From DATLLJ01 sp965229885 (GTDB lineage: Bacteria > Acidobacteriota > Vicinamibacteria > Vicinamibacterales > CAVVIG01): a stretch of DNA of 64,000 bases. Location of the stretch: contig CBDDJX010000003.1 in assembly GCA_965229885.1 (NCBI GenBank), positions 1,674,001 through 1,738,000 on the forward strand. Reading direction: 5' to 3'. Below the pieces are notes generated by a model. That model was not told where the DNA came from and ran no database searches. It worked only from the letters and a program-made list of their open reading frames with translations. Made by a program: the position numbers and the translations under genes. Positions 16,175 through 24,466 of the stretch are shown here, piece after piece. Each line of letters begins with the position of its first letter. Position 1 is the first letter of the stretch.

Positions 16175-17476
16175 ATGAAAATTGCTGTCGTGGGAACAGG
16201 ATACGTCGGGCTCGTGGTCGGAGCCTGTCTCGCCGAAAACGGAAGCACCGTCATCTGCGTCGACAAGGACGAGTCGAAGATCGCGACGCTGAACGCCGGC
16301 AAGATGACGATCTACGAGCCCGGCCTCGAAGAAATGGTTCGCCGAAACCGCGATGAGGAGCGGTTGAGCTTCACGACCGATCTCGTGCCTGCCGTGCGGG
16401 CGTCAGAGGTCATCTTCATCGCTGTCGGCACGCCGCCTGGGGAGGACGGTTCAGCGGATCTCAAGCACGTCCTGGGTGTGGCGCGCGACGTCGGCCGCGC
16501 CATGAACAAGTACACGGTCGTCGTGGACAAGAGCACCGTGCCTGTCGGGACGGCGAGGAAGGTGCGCGACGCGATCGCACCCGAGACGACGCAGCCGTTC
16601 AGTGTGGTCAGCAATCCCGAGTTCCTGAAGCAGGGCGCGGCGCTCGAGGACTTCATGAAGCCCGATCGGGTGGTCATCGGCGTGGAACCGGAGGACCAGC
16701 GCGCGGCGGCCTTCATGCGGGAGCTGTATGGTCCGTTCACCAGAACCGGCGCGCCGATCATGGTCATGGACGCGGCGAGCGCGGAGCTGTCCAAGTACGC
16801 AGCGAATTCGATCCTGGCGACGCGGATTTCGTTCATGAACGAGATCGCCAACGTGTGCGAGCTCGTCGGCGCCGATGTTGACCAGGTGCGCAAGGCCATC
16901 GGAGCGGATCGGCGGATAGGGTCGTCGTTTCTGTTTCCGGGAATCGGGTACGGCGGGAGCTGTTTTCCCAAGGACACCAAAGCGCTGCTCAAGGCGTCCG
17001 CTGACAAGGGCTACGACTTCAAGATTTTGCGCGCCGTCGAAGCCGTCAACGACCAGCAGCAGGTGCGGCTGTTCGAGAAGATGGAGGCGCACTTCACCAA
17101 TCTGAAGGGACGGACGATCGCGCTGTGGGGGCTGGCGTTCAAGCCGCGCACGGACGACATGCGCGAGGCGCCCGCGATTGCCATAATCGAGCGGCTGCTG
17201 GCGGCCGGTGCCGCCGTGCGGGCCTACGATCCGGAGGCGGGCGACACGGCGCGGCGCCTGTTCGGCAGCCGGATTGCACTATCGGAGAAGAGCTACGACG
17301 CGCTGAATGGCGCCGACGCTCTGGCGGTCGTCACCGAGTGGAACGAGTTTCGAGAGCCGGACTTTGAAAAGATGCGCCGTTTGATGCGGCTGCCGGTCGT
17401 CTTCGATGGTCGCAATATCTATGCTCCCGAGCACATGCGCGCGCTTGGTTTCACGTATTTTTCCATTGGCCGCTGA
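16175..17476 (+). CDS. UDP-glucose 6-dehydrogenase
   Basis: NAD-dependent four-electron dehydrogenase making UDP-glucuronate from UDP-glucose, 433 aa. N-terminal Rossmann motif GTGYVGLVVGACLAENG, the central helical domain with AELSKYAANS, and the catalytic cysteine in YGGSCFPKD are all present. The C-terminal UDP-binding domain has ALWGLAFKPRTDDMREAP. It supplies UDP-GlcA for the UDP-xylose synthase at 7023. The usual ugd name fits. Its 3' end overlaps galE by 11 nt. Confidence 0.96.
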   Translation: MKIAVVGTGYVGLVVGACLAENGSTVICVDKDESKIATLNAGKMTIYEPGLEEMVRRNRDEERLSFTTDLVPAVRASEVIFIAVGTPPGEDGSADLKHVLGVARDVGRAMNKYTVVVDKSTVPVGTARKVRDAIAPETTQPFSVVSNPEFLKQGAALEDFMKPDRVVIGVEPEDQRAAAFMRELYGPFTRTGAPIMVMDAASAELSKYAANSILATRISFMNEIANVCELVGADVDQVRKAIGADRRIGSSFLFPGIGYGGSCFPKDTKALLKASADKGYDFKILRAVEAVNDQQQVRLFEKMEAHFTNLKGRTIALWGLAFKPRTDDMREAPAIAIIERLLAAGAAVRAYDPEAGDTARRLFGSRIALSEKSYDALNGADALAVVTEWNEFREPDFEKMRRLMRLPVVFDGRNIYAPEHMRALGFTYFSIGR

Positions 17477-18467
17477 CGCCCGCGCGGTACTGGTCACTGG
17501 CGGCGCGGGCTACATCGGCAGCCATGCCGCCAAGGCGCTGAGCCGGGCGGGTTACCGAGTCGTGGTGTACGACAACCTGATCGCCGGTCACCGCGAGGCG
17601 GTCAAGTACGGTCCGCTGGTCGAAGGCGACATCAGTGACGTCGCGGCTGTGCGTGACGCGATTCGCCGGCACCGGATCTTCGCAGTGATGCATTTCGCCG
17701 CATTTCTCGATGTCGGCGAGTCGGTGCGCGAGCCGGCCCGTTATTATCGCAACAACGTGATCGGCGCACTCGGCGTGCTCGAGGCGATGGCAGCGGAATC
17801 AGTCGGGTACTTCGTCCTGTCCTCGACGTGCGCGACGTATGGCGAGCCGAGGGAGACGCCGATCTCTGAAACGCATCCCCAGCATCCCATCAACAGCTAC
17901 GGGGAAACCAAACTGGCCATCGAGCGGGCGTTGCCCCACTTCGAGCGGGCGCACGGCCTGCGCTCTGCGGCACTCAGATATTTCAACGCCGCGGGCGCCG
18001 ACCTCGACGGAGAAATTGGCGAAGATCATGCGCCAGAGATTCACCTGATTCCGCGCGCCATCGATGCGGCGTTCGGGGGGCAGGGCCTGCAGGTCTTCGG
18101 CGGGGATTATCCGACGCCCGACGGCACCTGCCTGCGCGACTATGTTCACGTGTCCGATCTGGCCGATGCGCACGTGCGGGCGCTTGACGTCGTGGTCGAG
18201 ACGGCGAGGTCAGGCGCCTACAATCTGGGCACCGGCGTGCCGCAGTCCGTCCGGCAGGTGATCGACACCGTGGAACGCGTGAGTGGCTGCCGGGTGCCCT
18301 GGACGCTGGCTCCTCGGCGTGCGGGCGATCCGGCGGCACTCTATGCAGCCGTGGGAAAGGCGCGGGCCGATCTCGGTTGGACGCCGCGATTTCCCGATCT
18401 CGAGACGATCGTCCGTACGGCGTGGGCCTGGCGCCAGAGCCATCCGCACGGGTACACCCGGGGATGA
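17466..18467 (+). CDS. galE: UDP-glucose 4-epimerase
   Basis: Extended SDR interconverting UDP-glucose and UDP-galactose. Rossmann motif VTGGAGYIGSHAAKAL, Ser in LSSTCATYG and the YxxxK pair in SYGETK are visible. FNAAGAD and LRDYVHVSDLADAH are hallmark GalE segments. No ATG precedes the Rossmann motif in a sensible place; TTG 17466, inside the end of the dehydrogenase gene, gives a 333 aa protein of normal length. An upstream TTG at 17445 is the alternative. Confidence 0.93.
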   Translation: MAADARAVLVTGGAGYIGSHAAKALSRAGYRVVVYDNLIAGHREAVKYGPLVEGDISDVAAVRDAIRRHRIFAVMHFAAFLDVGESVREPARYYRNNVIGALGVLEAMAAESVGYFVLSSTCATYGEPRETPISETHPQHPINSYGETKLAIERALPHFERAHGLRSAALRYFNAAGADLDGEIGEDHAPEIHLIPRAIDAAFGGQGLQVFGGDYPTPDGTCLRDYVHVSDLADAHVRALDVVVETARSGAYNLGTGVPQSVRQVIDTVERVSGCRVPWTLAPRRAGDPAALYAAVGKARADLGWTPRFPDLETIVRTAWAWRQSHPHGYTRG

Positions 18468-18471
18468 CGCG

Positions 18472-19185
18472 ATGACGCGCAGAGCGGCGTCGGCCCTCGT
18501 GGACCCGTTGTTGTCGGTGGTCATGCCCGCCTACAACGAACGCGACACCATCGAAGAAATCATCCGGCGGGTGCTGGCGGTGCCGCTGCGTATCGAGCTT
18601 GTCGTGGTCGACGATCGGTCGACCGATGGGACGCGGGATATTCTGCAGACGCTCGCATCGACGCTGTCGTTCAAGCTGTTGCTGCAGCCACTCAACCGGG
18701 GCAAGGGCGCCGCGCTCGTGAGGGGATTCGCCGAAGTCACCGGCGACATCGTGGTCATTCAGGATGCCGATCTCGAATACTCGCCCGAGGAGTATCCAGA
18801 TCTGATCGATCTGATTTGCACCGGGCGCGCGGACGTCGTCTATGGGTCGCGGTTCATCGGCCGGCACCGCGTGTTCCTGTTCACCCATTTTCTGGGCAAC
18901 CGACTGCTGGTCGGCCTCACCAACGTGCTGTACAACACAATGTTGACCGACATGGAGACGTGCTTCAAGGCGATGCGGATCGACGTGCTGCGCTCGATGA
19001 CGCTCCGCTCCGAGCGGTTCGGGATTGAGCCTGAGCTGACGGCGAAAATCTTCAAACGCGGGTATCGTGTGTACGAGGTGCCAATCACGTACGACGGCCG
19101 CGGGTACGATGAAGGCAAGAAGATCACCTGGAAGGACGGCATCGTCGCTGTCTGGACCCTGTTAAAGTACCGGTTCACCGAGTGA
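18472..19185 (+). CDS. glycosyltransferase family 2, DPM1/polyprenyl-phosphate type
   Basis: GT2 protein of 237 aa resembling dolichol/undecaprenyl-phosphate mannosyltransferases. Starts at ATG 18472, 4 nt after galE stop. Features: SVVMPAYNERDTIEEIIRRV, VVVDDRSTDGTRDIL, the metal motif QDADLEYSPEEYPDLI and VVYGSRFIG. No membrane helices, so it makes polyprenyl-phosphate-sugar donors at the inner face, possibly for a GT-C enzyme such as the GT39-like protein at 30602. Stop overlaps the ABC transporter start (GTGA). Confidence 0.9.
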   Translation: MTRRAASALVDPLLSVVMPAYNERDTIEEIIRRVLAVPLRIELVVVDDRSTDGTRDILQTLASTLSFKLLLQPLNRGKGAALVRGFAEVTGDIVVIQDADLEYSPEEYPDLIDLICTGRADVVYGSRFIGRHRVFLFTHFLGNRLLVGLTNVLYNTMLTDMETCFKAMRIDVLRSMTLRSERFGIEPELTAKIFKRGYRVYEVPITYDGRGYDEGKKITWKDGIVAVWTLLKYRFTE

Positions 19186-20939
19186 CGCATCCGCTCAGAC
19201 GCCTGTTCGGCTACGCGACTCCGTATCGAGGCCGTCTCGTCGCAGCCGTCGCCGGGATGCTCGTGTACGCGGTGGGGTCGGCCGGCCTCGCGGCGCTCGT
19301 CAAGCCGATCCTCGACGACGTGCTCGTCAATCAGGAGCGTCTCGCGTTTACCGCGTGGGCCCTCGTCGGTGTGTATCTCTTGAGGGGTGTCGGATCGTAC
19401 GTGTCGTCGTACTTGATGGCCGATGTCGGACAGCGCGTGGTGACCGACGTACGGAACGCGTTGTATCGCCACGTCCTGGGCCAGTCGGCCGGTTTCTTCG
19501 CGCAGCGGACCACGGGCCAGCTGATGTCGCGCGTCTCGAACGACGTCGGCCAGGTCCAGCAGGCCGTTTCCGAGACGGCCGGCGATCTCGCGCGCGAGTC
19601 ACTCGCGCTCGTGGGCTACATCGCGCTCATGTTCTATCTGGACGCGCGGCTCGCCATTGTCTGCCTGACCGGCGCGCCGCTCATTGTGTACCCGCTGATC
19701 CGGCTGGGACAGCGGGTGCGCCGCACGACGAGGCGTAGCCAGGAGGCGATCGAGCAGCTTTCGCACATCAGCGCCGAGGCGTTTACCGGCCACCGCATCG
19801 TCAAGGCGTTCGGGACCGAAGCGTATGAATCCGAAAAGTTCACTCGCGCCGGCGATCGGCTGTTCCGCACGAACATGAAGGTGACGGCTGCGCTGTCCAG
19901 TTTGCCGCCACTGATGGAGCTTCTCGGCGGCATCGGCATGGCGGTGGCTCTCTGGTACGGTGCGCAGCAGATTGCGGCCGGGCGGCTGACGACCGGTCAA
20001 TTCGCGTCGTTCTTCGCGGCTTGCTTCCTGATGTACGGACCAGTCAAGAAACTCAGCCGCGTGAATGCCAACCTGCAGCAGGCGATTGCCGCCTCCGAGC
20101 GGATCTTCGAGATGCTCGACACGCACACCGAAGTTCACGAGGAGCCGTTCGCGACGCCGCTGGCGCCGTTCTGCCACGCGATCGAGTTCACGGAGGTTGG
20201 CTTCGGCTACGACGAGAGCGCGCCGCGGATTCTGCGCGGCGTGTCGTTTACGGTCAGTGCCGGACAGATGGTGGCGATCGTCGGCCGAAGCGGCGCCGGC
20301 AAGACGACGCTCGTGAACCTGCTGCCGAGATTCTACGACGTCAGCGCAGGCGCCATCTTCATCGACGGCGTGGACGTGCGGCACATCACCCTGGCCTCGC
20401 TGCGGCAGAAGATCGGCATCGTCACGCAGGAGACCGTGCTGTTTGACGATACGATCACGGCCAACGTCGCGTATGGGTCGCCGCAGGCCAGCCGCGTCGA
20501 GGTCGAGGCGGCGGCCCGGGCCGCGAACGCGCACGATTTCGTCATCGCCCTCCAGAGCGGCTACGACACCGTAATCGGTGAGCGCGGGCAACGGCTGTCC
20601 GGTGGGCAGCGGCAGCGCCTGGCGATCGCGCGCGCGTTGCTCAAGAACGCCCCGATCCTGATTCTCGACGAAGCCACCTCCTCGCTCGACTCCGAGTCGG
20701 AGCTGCTGCTGCAGGAAGCGCTCGCGAACCTGATGCTCAACCGGACGTCGTTCGTCATCGCGCATCGTTTGTCGACGATTCGCCGGGCCGACGCGATCAT
20801 CGTGCTGGAGCACGGCCGCATCGTCGAAATCGGCCGGCACGACGAGCTCCTCGCGCGGCCGGGCGGAGCGTACGCGTCGCTGTATCAGATGCAGCAGCTC
20901 GAGGGGCGCAGGCCCGAACGTCGCATGGTGCCGTCATGA
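19182..20939 (+). CDS. ABC transporter, MsbA-like lipid/glycolipid exporter (fused TMD-NBD)
   Basis: Half-transporter of 585 aa that dimerises: six membrane helices (about 1-315) with the QSAGFFAQRTTGQLMSRVSND motif region, then a nucleotide-binding domain with Walker A GRSGAGKTTLV, signature LSGGQRQRLAIARALL, Walker B ILILDEATSSLD and switch H in IAHRLSTI. Homologous to MsbA, which flips lipid A-core. Location after the glycan cluster suggests export of a lipid-linked glycan. Starts at GTG 19182; ends in an ATGA overlap with yicC. Confidence 0.88.
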   Translation: MTHPLRRLFGYATPYRGRLVAAVAGMLVYAVGSAGLAALVKPILDDVLVNQERLAFTAWALVGVYLLRGVGSYVSSYLMADVGQRVVTDVRNALYRHVLGQSAGFFAQRTTGQLMSRVSNDVGQVQQAVSETAGDLARESLALVGYIALMFYLDARLAIVCLTGAPLIVYPLIRLGQRVRRTTRRSQEAIEQLSHISAEAFTGHRIVKAFGTEAYESEKFTRAGDRLFRTNMKVTAALSSLPPLMELLGGIGMAVALWYGAQQIAAGRLTTGQFASFFAACFLMYGPVKKLSRVNANLQQAIAASERIFEMLDTHTEVHEEPFATPLAPFCHAIEFTEVGFGYDESAPRILRGVSFTVSAGQMVAIVGRSGAGKTTLVNLLPRFYDVSAGAIFIDGVDVRHITLASLRQKIGIVTQETVLFDDTITANVAYGSPQASRVEVEAAARAANAHDFVIALQSGYDTVIGERGQRLSGGQRQRLAIARALLKNAPILILDEATSSLDSESELLLQEALANLMLNRTSFVIAHRLSTIRRADAIIVLEHGRIVEIGRHDELLARPGGAYASLYQMQQLEGRRPERRMVPS

Positions 20940-21829
20940 TCAAGTCGATGACCGGATTCGCCGCCGTGACGAGCGAGGACGATCGCGCGACGATCGCCGT
21001 GACCATTCGGTCGCTCAATCATAAGTACCTCGATCTGCAGCTTCGCACTCCGCAGTCGCTGGCGGCGATCGAGGGCGACGTGCGGAGCCTCGTCAGCAGC
21101 CGCGTGTCGCGCGGTCGCGTGGAACTCGGTCTGTCTCTACAGCTGCGGCAGACGCCAGGCGTCGACGTCGAGTTCAACGAGGAGTTCGGGCGGGCGCTCG
21201 AAAGGGCGATCGATCGGGCGCGCGCAGAAGGGCTGGTGACCGGCGCGTTGACCCCGGGCGACCTGCTTCGGCTGCCGCAGGCGCTGACGATTCGCGAGCG
21301 GAAGAGCGACGCCGACGAGGCGGCACAGGCCGAGCTGGCCGCACGGGCGCGCTACACGATTGACCAGGCGCTGATCGAGCTGGACGGCATGCGCGTGCGC
21401 GAGGGCGACCATCTGCGCGCCGACCTGGACGCGCGACGGACGTGTGTCGCCGCTCTCGTGGAGCGCGTGGCGGTGGCGGCCGACGAAGGCCGGGCGGCGA
21501 TGGAGGAGCGGCTCGCTGAGCGCGTGCGCGAGCTGCGGACCGAACTGCAGGCCGACGAGACAGCCGTCGCGCAGGAGATCGTCCGCACGGCGGGCCGGTC
21601 CGACGTCAGCGAGGAAGTCTCACGGTTTCGCGCCCACGTGTCGCACTGGGTCACGCTCGCCGATAGCACCGAGCCGTGCGGCCGCAAGCTCGACTTCCTG
21701 CTCCAGGAAATGAACCGCGAAGTGAACACGATGGGCTCAAAGGCGGACGGCCTGCGCGTCTCGGAGCTGATCATAGGCGCCAAGGCGGAGCTCGAGAAGA
21801 TGCGCGAGCAGGTACAGAATGTCGAGTGA
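20936..21829 (+). CDS. yicC: YicC family endoribonuclease-like protein
   Basis: YicC-family protein of 297 aa, a stress-induced RNase-like protein usually next to gmk. Opens with MIKSMTGFAAVTSEDDRATIAVTIRSLNHKYLDLQLRTP, the strongly conserved N-terminus, and ends with the DUF1732 region LDFLLQEMNREVNTMGSKA. The conserved yicC-gmk order is kept, with an 11-nt overlap. Confidence 0.94.
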   Translation: MIKSMTGFAAVTSEDDRATIAVTIRSLNHKYLDLQLRTPQSLAAIEGDVRSLVSSRVSRGRVELGLSLQLRQTPGVDVEFNEEFGRALERAIDRARAEGLVTGALTPGDLLRLPQALTIRERKSDADEAAQAELAARARYTIDQALIELDGMRVREGDHLRADLDARRTCVAALVERVAVAADEGRAAMEERLAERVRELRTELQADETAVAQEIVRTAGRSDVSEEVSRFRAHVSHWVTLADSTEPCGRKLDFLLQEMNREVNTMGSKADGLRVSELIIGAKAELEKMREQVQNVE

Positions 21830-22460
21830 TAGGGACGTTTCGGCAGGCTCAAGGCGAGGCCTGCTGTTCATCATCTCGGCGCCGTCTGGCGCCGGCAAGT
21901 CGACGCTCGCCGAACAGCTGGTCCTGCAGACTCCACGGCTCAAGTTGTCGCGGTCCTACACGTCGCGTCCCGCGCGCCCTGGCGAAACCGACGGGGTGGA
22001 CTATAATTTTGTCAGCCGCGAACGCTTCGAGACGATGGCCGCCGCGGGCGAGTTCCTGGAGTGGGCTGACGTCTTTGGTAATTTGTACGGGACGCGCGCG
22101 GCCGATACCAACGCCCCTCTCGAAGCGGGCTGCGACGTCCTGCTCGTGATCGACCTCCAGGGGGCCCGGGAAGTCCGGCAGCGTGGCATCGAGACGACGG
22201 CGATCTTCGTGATGCCGCCGTCTTTTGAGGTGCTGGAACAGCGGCTCCGGGGCCGGAGCAAGGACAGCGAAGCCGCGGTCCAGCAGCGGCTGCAGGTCGC
22301 GCGGCAGGAAGTCGCCTCCTTCGCCGAGTACGATTTCGTCGTGGTTAATGACGACGTGACCGCCGCCCTCGAGCGACTGCGCAGCATCGTGCTCGCCGAG
22401 CGCGCCAGGCTGGGGCCGATGCGGCATGAAGCCGAAACAATAGTCTGGACGTTCTCATAA
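21819..22460 (+). CDS. gmk: guanylate kinase
   Basis: ATP:GMP phosphotransferase, 213 aa. P-loop APSGAGKSTLAEQL, GMP-binding SRSYTSRPARPGETDGVDYNFV and the DLQGAREVRQ segment are all present. The first 13 residues (MSSDRDVSAGSRR) overlap yicC and include the shared TTTCGGCAGGCTCA word, so they are probably non-essential. The next gene is coaBC; the rpoZ gene that often sits between them is absent. Confidence 0.95.
   Translation: MSSDRDVSAGSRRGLLFIISAPSGAGKSTLAEQLVLQTPRLKLSRSYTSRPARPGETDGVDYNFVSRERFETMAAAGEFLEWADVFGNLYGTRAADTNAPLEAGCDVLLVIDLQGAREVRQRGIETTAIFVMPPSFEVLEQRLRGRSKDSEAAVQQRLQVARQEVASFAEYDFVVVNDDVTAALERLRSIVLAERARLGPMRHEAETIVWTFS
21838..21851 (+). repeat. 14-nt dispersed word TTTCGGCAGGCTCA, copy 2
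   Basis: Exact match to the word at 574-587 (opposite strand). Here it is translated in the N-terminus of guanylate kinase as part of DVSAGSRR. Confidence 0.6.
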
Positions 22461-22481
22461 TTGACGGCAATTGATGACCCC

Positions 22482-23699
22482 ATGCTGGTTGCTTTAGGCG
22501 TTTGCGGCGGTATCGGGGCCTACAAGGCCGTCGAAGTTGCGCGCGGCCTGCAGCAGCACGGCCACGAGGTCGTCGCCATCATGACGCACACGGCCACGCG
22601 TTTCGTGGGCCCGATCACCTTCGAGGCGATCACGCGCCGCCAGGTCATCACCGATCAGTTCGCGCCGGGCGCGAACGCCGACATCGAGCACATCGCGCTC
22701 GCGTCTTCGATTGATTTGCTTCTCATCGCGCCGGCGACGGCGAACATCATCGGCAAGCTGGCCAACGGCATCGCCGACGACTTCCTCTCCACGCTCTATA
22801 CGGCCACGTGCGCGCCGCTGCTCCTCGCGCCGTCCATGAACACGCGGATGTTCGAGCACGAGGCGGTGCGCCGCAATCTCGACACGCTGGCCGCCCGCGG
22901 CGCCCTCTTCGTCGAGCCGGGCGAGGGCTATCTCGCCTGCGGCTGGGTTGGCCAAGGCCGGCTCGCCGAGCCCGCCGAAATCGCTGCGGCCGCCGAAGCC
23001 ATTCTACGGCCGCCCGGTCCGCTGCGCGGAGAGCGCGTGCTGGTGACGGCCGGTCCCACGTACGAAGACGTCGACCCGGTCCGTTACATCGGAAACCGGT
23101 CGAGCGGGCGGATGGGGTTCGCGATTGCGGCCGAAGCAGTGCGGCGCGGTGCCGAGGTGACGCTCGTCGCGGGCCCGGCCTCGATTGAAGCACCGCCGGT
23201 CCGCGAGGTCGTGCGCGTCCGGCGCGCCTCGGAAATGCACGAGGTCGTGCTCTCGCGGGCCGACGCGATGGGGGTCGTAGTCATGGCCGCCGCGGTCGCT
23301 GACTACACGCCGGTTGATCCACGCCTCCAGAAAATGTCGAAGGACCATGAATCGCTGACACTTGTGCTGCAGCGGACGCCGGATATCCTCGGCGATCTCG
23401 GGAGCCGGCGCCTGGCAAGAGGCGGGGGACCCGTCCTCGTCGGATTCGCGGCTGAAACCGAGGACGTTATCCGGCGGGCGAGCGCGAAGCGCGACAGCAA
23501 GCACGTCGATCTCATCGTGGCCAACGACGTGTCCCGCGATGACGCTGGCTTTGATGTCGACGTGAACGAAGTCATCATCATCGGATCCGAAGGCGCGGAT
23601 CATCGTCCGCGTCAGAGCAAGGCAAAGGTTGCCTCGGTCGTGCTCGATCGCATCGAGAAACTCCTCACGGAGCGCAATGGAAGTAGCGTCCGGCTCTAG
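22482..23699 (+). CDS. coaBC: bifunctional phosphopantothenoylcysteine decarboxylase / phosphopantothenate-cysteine ligase
   Basis: Two steps of coenzyme A synthesis in one 405 aa protein. CoaC flavin domain (1-180): GVCGGIGAYKAVEVAR, catalytic His in ANADIEHIALASS, APATANIIGKLANGIADD and the PSMNTRMFEH substrate clamp, with the catalytic Cys in GYLACGWVGQGRLAEP. CoaB domain (190-400): VTAGPTYEDVDPVRYIGNRSSGRMG and AAVADY. Start at ATG 22482 (MLVALGVCGG) preferred; a TTG at 22461 directly after gmk is possible. Confidence 0.94.
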   Translation: MLVALGVCGGIGAYKAVEVARGLQQHGHEVVAIMTHTATRFVGPITFEAITRRQVITDQFAPGANADIEHIALASSIDLLLIAPATANIIGKLANGIADDFLSTLYTATCAPLLLAPSMNTRMFEHEAVRRNLDTLAARGALFVEPGEGYLACGWVGQGRLAEPAEIAAAAEAILRPPGPLRGERVLVTAGPTYEDVDPVRYIGNRSSGRMGFAIAAEAVRRGAEVTLVAGPASIEAPPVREVVRVRRASEMHEVVLSRADAMGVVVMAAAVADYTPVDPRLQKMSKDHESLTLVLQRTPDILGDLGSRRLARGGGPVLVGFAAETEDVIRRASAKRDSKHVDLIVANDVSRDDAGFDVDVNEVIIIGSEGADHRPRQSKAKVASVVLDRIEKLLTERNGSSVRL

Positions 23700-23710
23700 C
23701 CGAGCCCGCC

Positions 23711-24466
23711 ATGGACCGCGATCAACTCGCCGAACATCTGCGCTTCGCGGCTAACCTGGGCGTTGCCGGCGTGTCCCGCGATCCCGCCTGGCGTGAAAAA
23801 GGGGACGGGAGTCATTTTCAAGCCGCAGATACGAGCTCTAAACTATTGAAACAAGAGGATACATTGGGACGGGTTGACGTCGAAATGACTCCCGCCGCCT
23901 TTTTTCGGGACCCTGCCGGGGCGCTCGCGGGCGTGAAAGCCTTCATCGGAGAGTGCACCCGCTGCAAGCTGCACGGGCTCGGCCGCACGCAGGTCGTGTT
24001 CGGAATGGGAAACCCGGACGCCGACCTGATGTTCGTCGGCGAGGCGCCAGGCGCTGACGAAGATGAGCAGGGTGTGCCGTTTGTCGGAAAGTCGGGCCAG
24101 TTGCTCACGAAGATCATCGAGGCGATCGGCCTTACGCGTGAAGACGTGTACATCGCCAACGTGATCAAATGCCGTCCGCCACAGAACCGCAACCCCGAGC
24201 CGGACGAAATCGAGACCTGCGAGCCCTTCCTCTTCCAGCAAATTGACCTCATCCGGCCCAGAGTCATCGTCACGCTCGGGAAGTTCGCGGCGCAGTGTCT
24301 GCTCCGTTCAGAGGAGCCGATTTCACGTCTGCGCGGCCGGCTCTTCGACTACCGCGGCGCGAAGCTGATTCCGACATTCCATCCCGCCTACCTGCTGCGG
24401 AACCCACCCTCGAAGCGCGAGGTATGGGAGGATATGAGGCTGGTTCGGTCCCTCCTGATTGTGTGA
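23711..24466 (+). CDS. type-4 uracil-DNA glycosylase (4Fe-4S) with palindromic element in its N-terminus
   Basis: Family-4 UDG, 251 aa, removes uracil from DNA. Four Fe-S ligands are visible: Cys82 and Cys85 (CTRC), Cys154 and Cys170. Motif A is GEAPGADEDEQGVPFVG; the C-terminal motif is HPAYLLR. Residues 29-66 are encoded by a 112-bp imperfect palindrome (23795-23906) that kept the frame, replacing the usual linker between the N-terminal helix and the core. The core itself appears intact. Lies between coaBC and priA, with a GTGA overlap to priA. Confidence 0.93.
   Translation: MDRDQLAEHLRFAANLGVAGVSRDPAWREKGDGSHFQAADTSSKLLKQEDTLGRVDVEMTPAAFFRDPAGALAGVKAFIGECTRCKLHGLGRTQVVFGMGNPDADLMFVGEAPGADEDEQGVPFVGKSGQLLTKIIEAIGLTREDVYIANVIKCRPPQNRNPEPDEIETCEPFLFQQIDLIRPRVIVTLGKFAAQCLLRSEEPISRLRGRLFDYRGAKLIPTFHPAYLLRNPPSKREVWEDMRLVRSLLIV
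23795..23906. repeat. REP/MITE-like imperfect palindrome inside the UDG gene
   Basis: Left arm 23795-23819 starts GAAAAAGGGGACGGGAGTCA; right arm 23882-23906 is GAAATGACTCCCGCC followed by GCCTTTTTTC, its near reverse complement. A 62-nt centre separates them. The same core recurs at 47250-47306. Total length of 112 bp is not a multiple of three, but the reading frame passes through. Confidence 0.8.
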
